Assembly (NCBI GenBank): GCA_905221605.1 | Contig: CAJNDS010001202.1 | Location: 590,854-654,853, forward strand | DNA: 64,000 nucleotides | Source: Symbiodinium natans | Lineage: Eukaryota > Sar > Dinophyceae > Suessiales > Symbiodiniaceae | Direction of reading: 5' to 3' | Shown: piece by piece, positions 62,934 through 64,000 of the stretch | Position numbering within the stretch: the stretch's first letter is position 1 | Layout of the letters: each line of letters opens with the position of its first letter | The notes under the pieces: model-generated | What the model was told of the DNA's origin: nothing | What the model saw: the letters and a program-made list of their open reading frames with translations, nothing else | Databases searched by the model: none | Made by a program: the position numbers and the translations under genes

Positions 62934-64000
62934 ATGTCCCTTACGATTGAGGTCAGCCTGCTGAGTGGCAGGTCGGTTTCACTGGAAGCAGGTCCGGATG
63001 AGTCTGTAGCAACATTGAGGAGCCGAGCACAGACGACTCTGGCGGTGGGAAGGGGCCGACTCCTGGACTCCTCTGGAGGCGTTCTGGATGCAGCGGCCAC
63101 GCTTGGGGGCTATAGGCTGCAGAGCGGCGACACACTGACCTTGCGGATCAGCAGCGTCCGCGTCGGCGGAAACCGCTCGGCTTTTGCTGCAATCCTCGGC
63201 GATGGGTTTGTTGCGACGTGGGGCAAACAGAACTCCGGTGGTATTAGCAGTGCTGTGCAGGATCAGCTCAAGGACGTGCAGGAGATACAAGCTTCCAGAG
63301 AGGCTTTCGCTGCCATTCTGAGCGATGGGTCCGCTGTGGCTTGGGGCGATAAGAACTTTGGTGGCAACAACAGTGCTGTGCAGAGTCAGCTGCATGACGT
63401 GCAGCAGATCCAAGCAACTTGGTATGCCTTTGCTGCCATTCTGGGCGATGGGTCTGTCGTGAGCTGGGGCGATGCTGATTTCGGTGGCAACAGCAGTGAT
63501 GTGCAAGGTCAGCTGAAGGGCGTACGGCAGATCCAAGCTACTGCCTTTGCCTTTGCTGCTCTTTTGCATGACGGGTCAGTCGTGACCTGGGGCCGTGGTT
63601 CTTGCGGTGGTGACAGTAGACATGTTCAAGATCAGCTGAAGGATGTGCAAGAAATCCAAGCCACCAATCGTGCTTTTGCTGCCATTCTGGGTGATGGGTC
63701 TGCTATCGCCTGGGGCGATGGCAAGGAGGGTGGCCACTGCAGTGAGCAGTTGAAGGATGTGCAGCAGATGCAAGCTACCAATGTGGCTTTTGCGGCCATT
63801 CTCGGCGATGGGTCTGTTGTGACCTGGGGCAATGCTCGCTACGGCGGGGACAGCAGTGGTGTGCAGCAACACCTCAAGGACGTACATCGGATCCAAGCTG
63901 CAGCCGGGGGGGCTTTTGCGGCCATTCTGCGCGATGGGTCTGTTGTGACCTGGGGCGATTCTAGGTGTGGAGGTGACAGCCAGGCTGTGCAGGGTCAGCT
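62934..64000 (+). CDS. Ubiquitin-like domain plus RCC1-type repeat protein (partial)
   Basis: Open without intron or stop for 355 codons and cut by the window end. Residues 1-72 (M-S-L-T-I-E-V-S-L-L-S-G-R-S, later TLGGYRLQSGDTLTLR) form a ubiquitin-like fold. From residue 81 seven 41-residue repeats follow with the pattern FAAILGDGSVVTWG...GG-S-VQ-QLKDVQ-IQA, one blade motif each of an RCC1-like propeller. Such proteins are often annotated HERC-like in dinoflagellates, but no HECT domain is visible here, so ligase activity is not shown. An in-frame ATG at 62838 lies inside a small repeated element. I prefer 62934 because the ubiquitin-like fold begins there. The lack of introns contrasts sharply with the neighbouring genes and suggests a retrocopy or a fast-amplifying family. 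Confidence 0.9.
   Translation, partial: MSLTIEVSLLSGRSVSLEAGPDESVATLRSRAQTTLAVGRGRLLDSSGGVLDAAATLGGYRLQSGDTLTLRISSVRVGGNRSAFAAILGDGFVATWGKQNSGGISSAVQDQLKDVQEIQASREAFAAILSDGSAVAWGDKNFGGNNSAVQSQLHDVQQIQATWYAFAAILGDGSVVSWGDADFGGNSSDVQGQLKGVRQIQATAFAFAALLHDGSVVTWGRGSCGGDSRHVQDQLKDVQEIQATNRAFAAILGDGSAIAWGDGKEGGHCSEQLKDVQQMQATNVAFAAILGDGSVVTWGNARYGGDSSGVQQHLKDVHRIQAAAGGAFAAILRDGSVVTWGDSRCGGDSQAVQGQ

Noticed and set aside
62979-63896. Minus-strand frames of up to 196 codons at the window end
   Set aside because: They are shadows of the plus-strand RCC1-type repeats, which carry the conserved FAAILGDGS and WG motifs.

Overview
The window looks like nuclear DNA of a dinoflagellate. It has Arabidopsis-type telomere units (TTTAGGG/CCCTAAA) dispersed everywhere, very small GC-rich exons, introns with a mixture of GC and GT donors and mostly AG|G acceptors, and a ubiquitin-like/RCC1-repeat gene of a type I associate with Symbiodiniaceae-like genomes. 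A 5'-truncated LINE reverse transcriptase and several small inverted-repeat elements are also present. No conventional long ORF marks the main genes. They appear only when the short unique patches between telomere-type arrays are translated one by one.

Layout: 1-15.7 kb is a mosaic of telomere-type arrays, small inverted-repeat elements, a diverged duplicated segment, microsatellites and a few unassigned exon-like patches. 15744-42295 (+) is a split gene for ERO1, the ER thiol oxidase: 20 exons of 22-93 nt, 1260 nt in total, all phases compatible, with signal peptide, NPERxTGY, HPERVK-NLHF, CxxCxxC and GLGT-ALKIL signatures. One of its introns holds a 2.7 kb satellite with a 347-bp unit, and another holds a ~1.2 kb minisatellite. 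42.3-52 kb carries unassigned exons, among them a clear membrane-spanning exon at 47503-47672, plus a LINE fragment. 52040-62084 (+) is a flavoprotein of the soluble fumarate reductase family: 13 exons, 721 nt, all phases compatible, ending at the LVDMDxVQLHPTG motif with its C-terminal part not found. 62934 to the window end (+) is an uninterrupted ubiquitin-like plus RCC1-repeat gene.

The main discovery candidate is intron architecture. Of the 31 introns I could delimit in the two recognised genes, by my reading 24 have G-strand telomere-type sequence (TTTAGGG-like) near the 5' splice site, 28 have C-strand sequence (CCCTAAA-like) near the 3' splice site, 21 have both, and none shows the reverse order. 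The transcript of such an intron could fold into a telomere-repeat stem that brings its ends together. At DNA level every exon is flanked like a tiny chromosome capped by telomeres. A small inverted-repeat element carries a 31-bp telomere tract in place of a few bases, which suggests that these repeats arrive by insertion at breaks.

Limits: exon boundaries were chosen by eye from splice dinucleotides and phase. Family assignments rest on recalled motifs, not searches.
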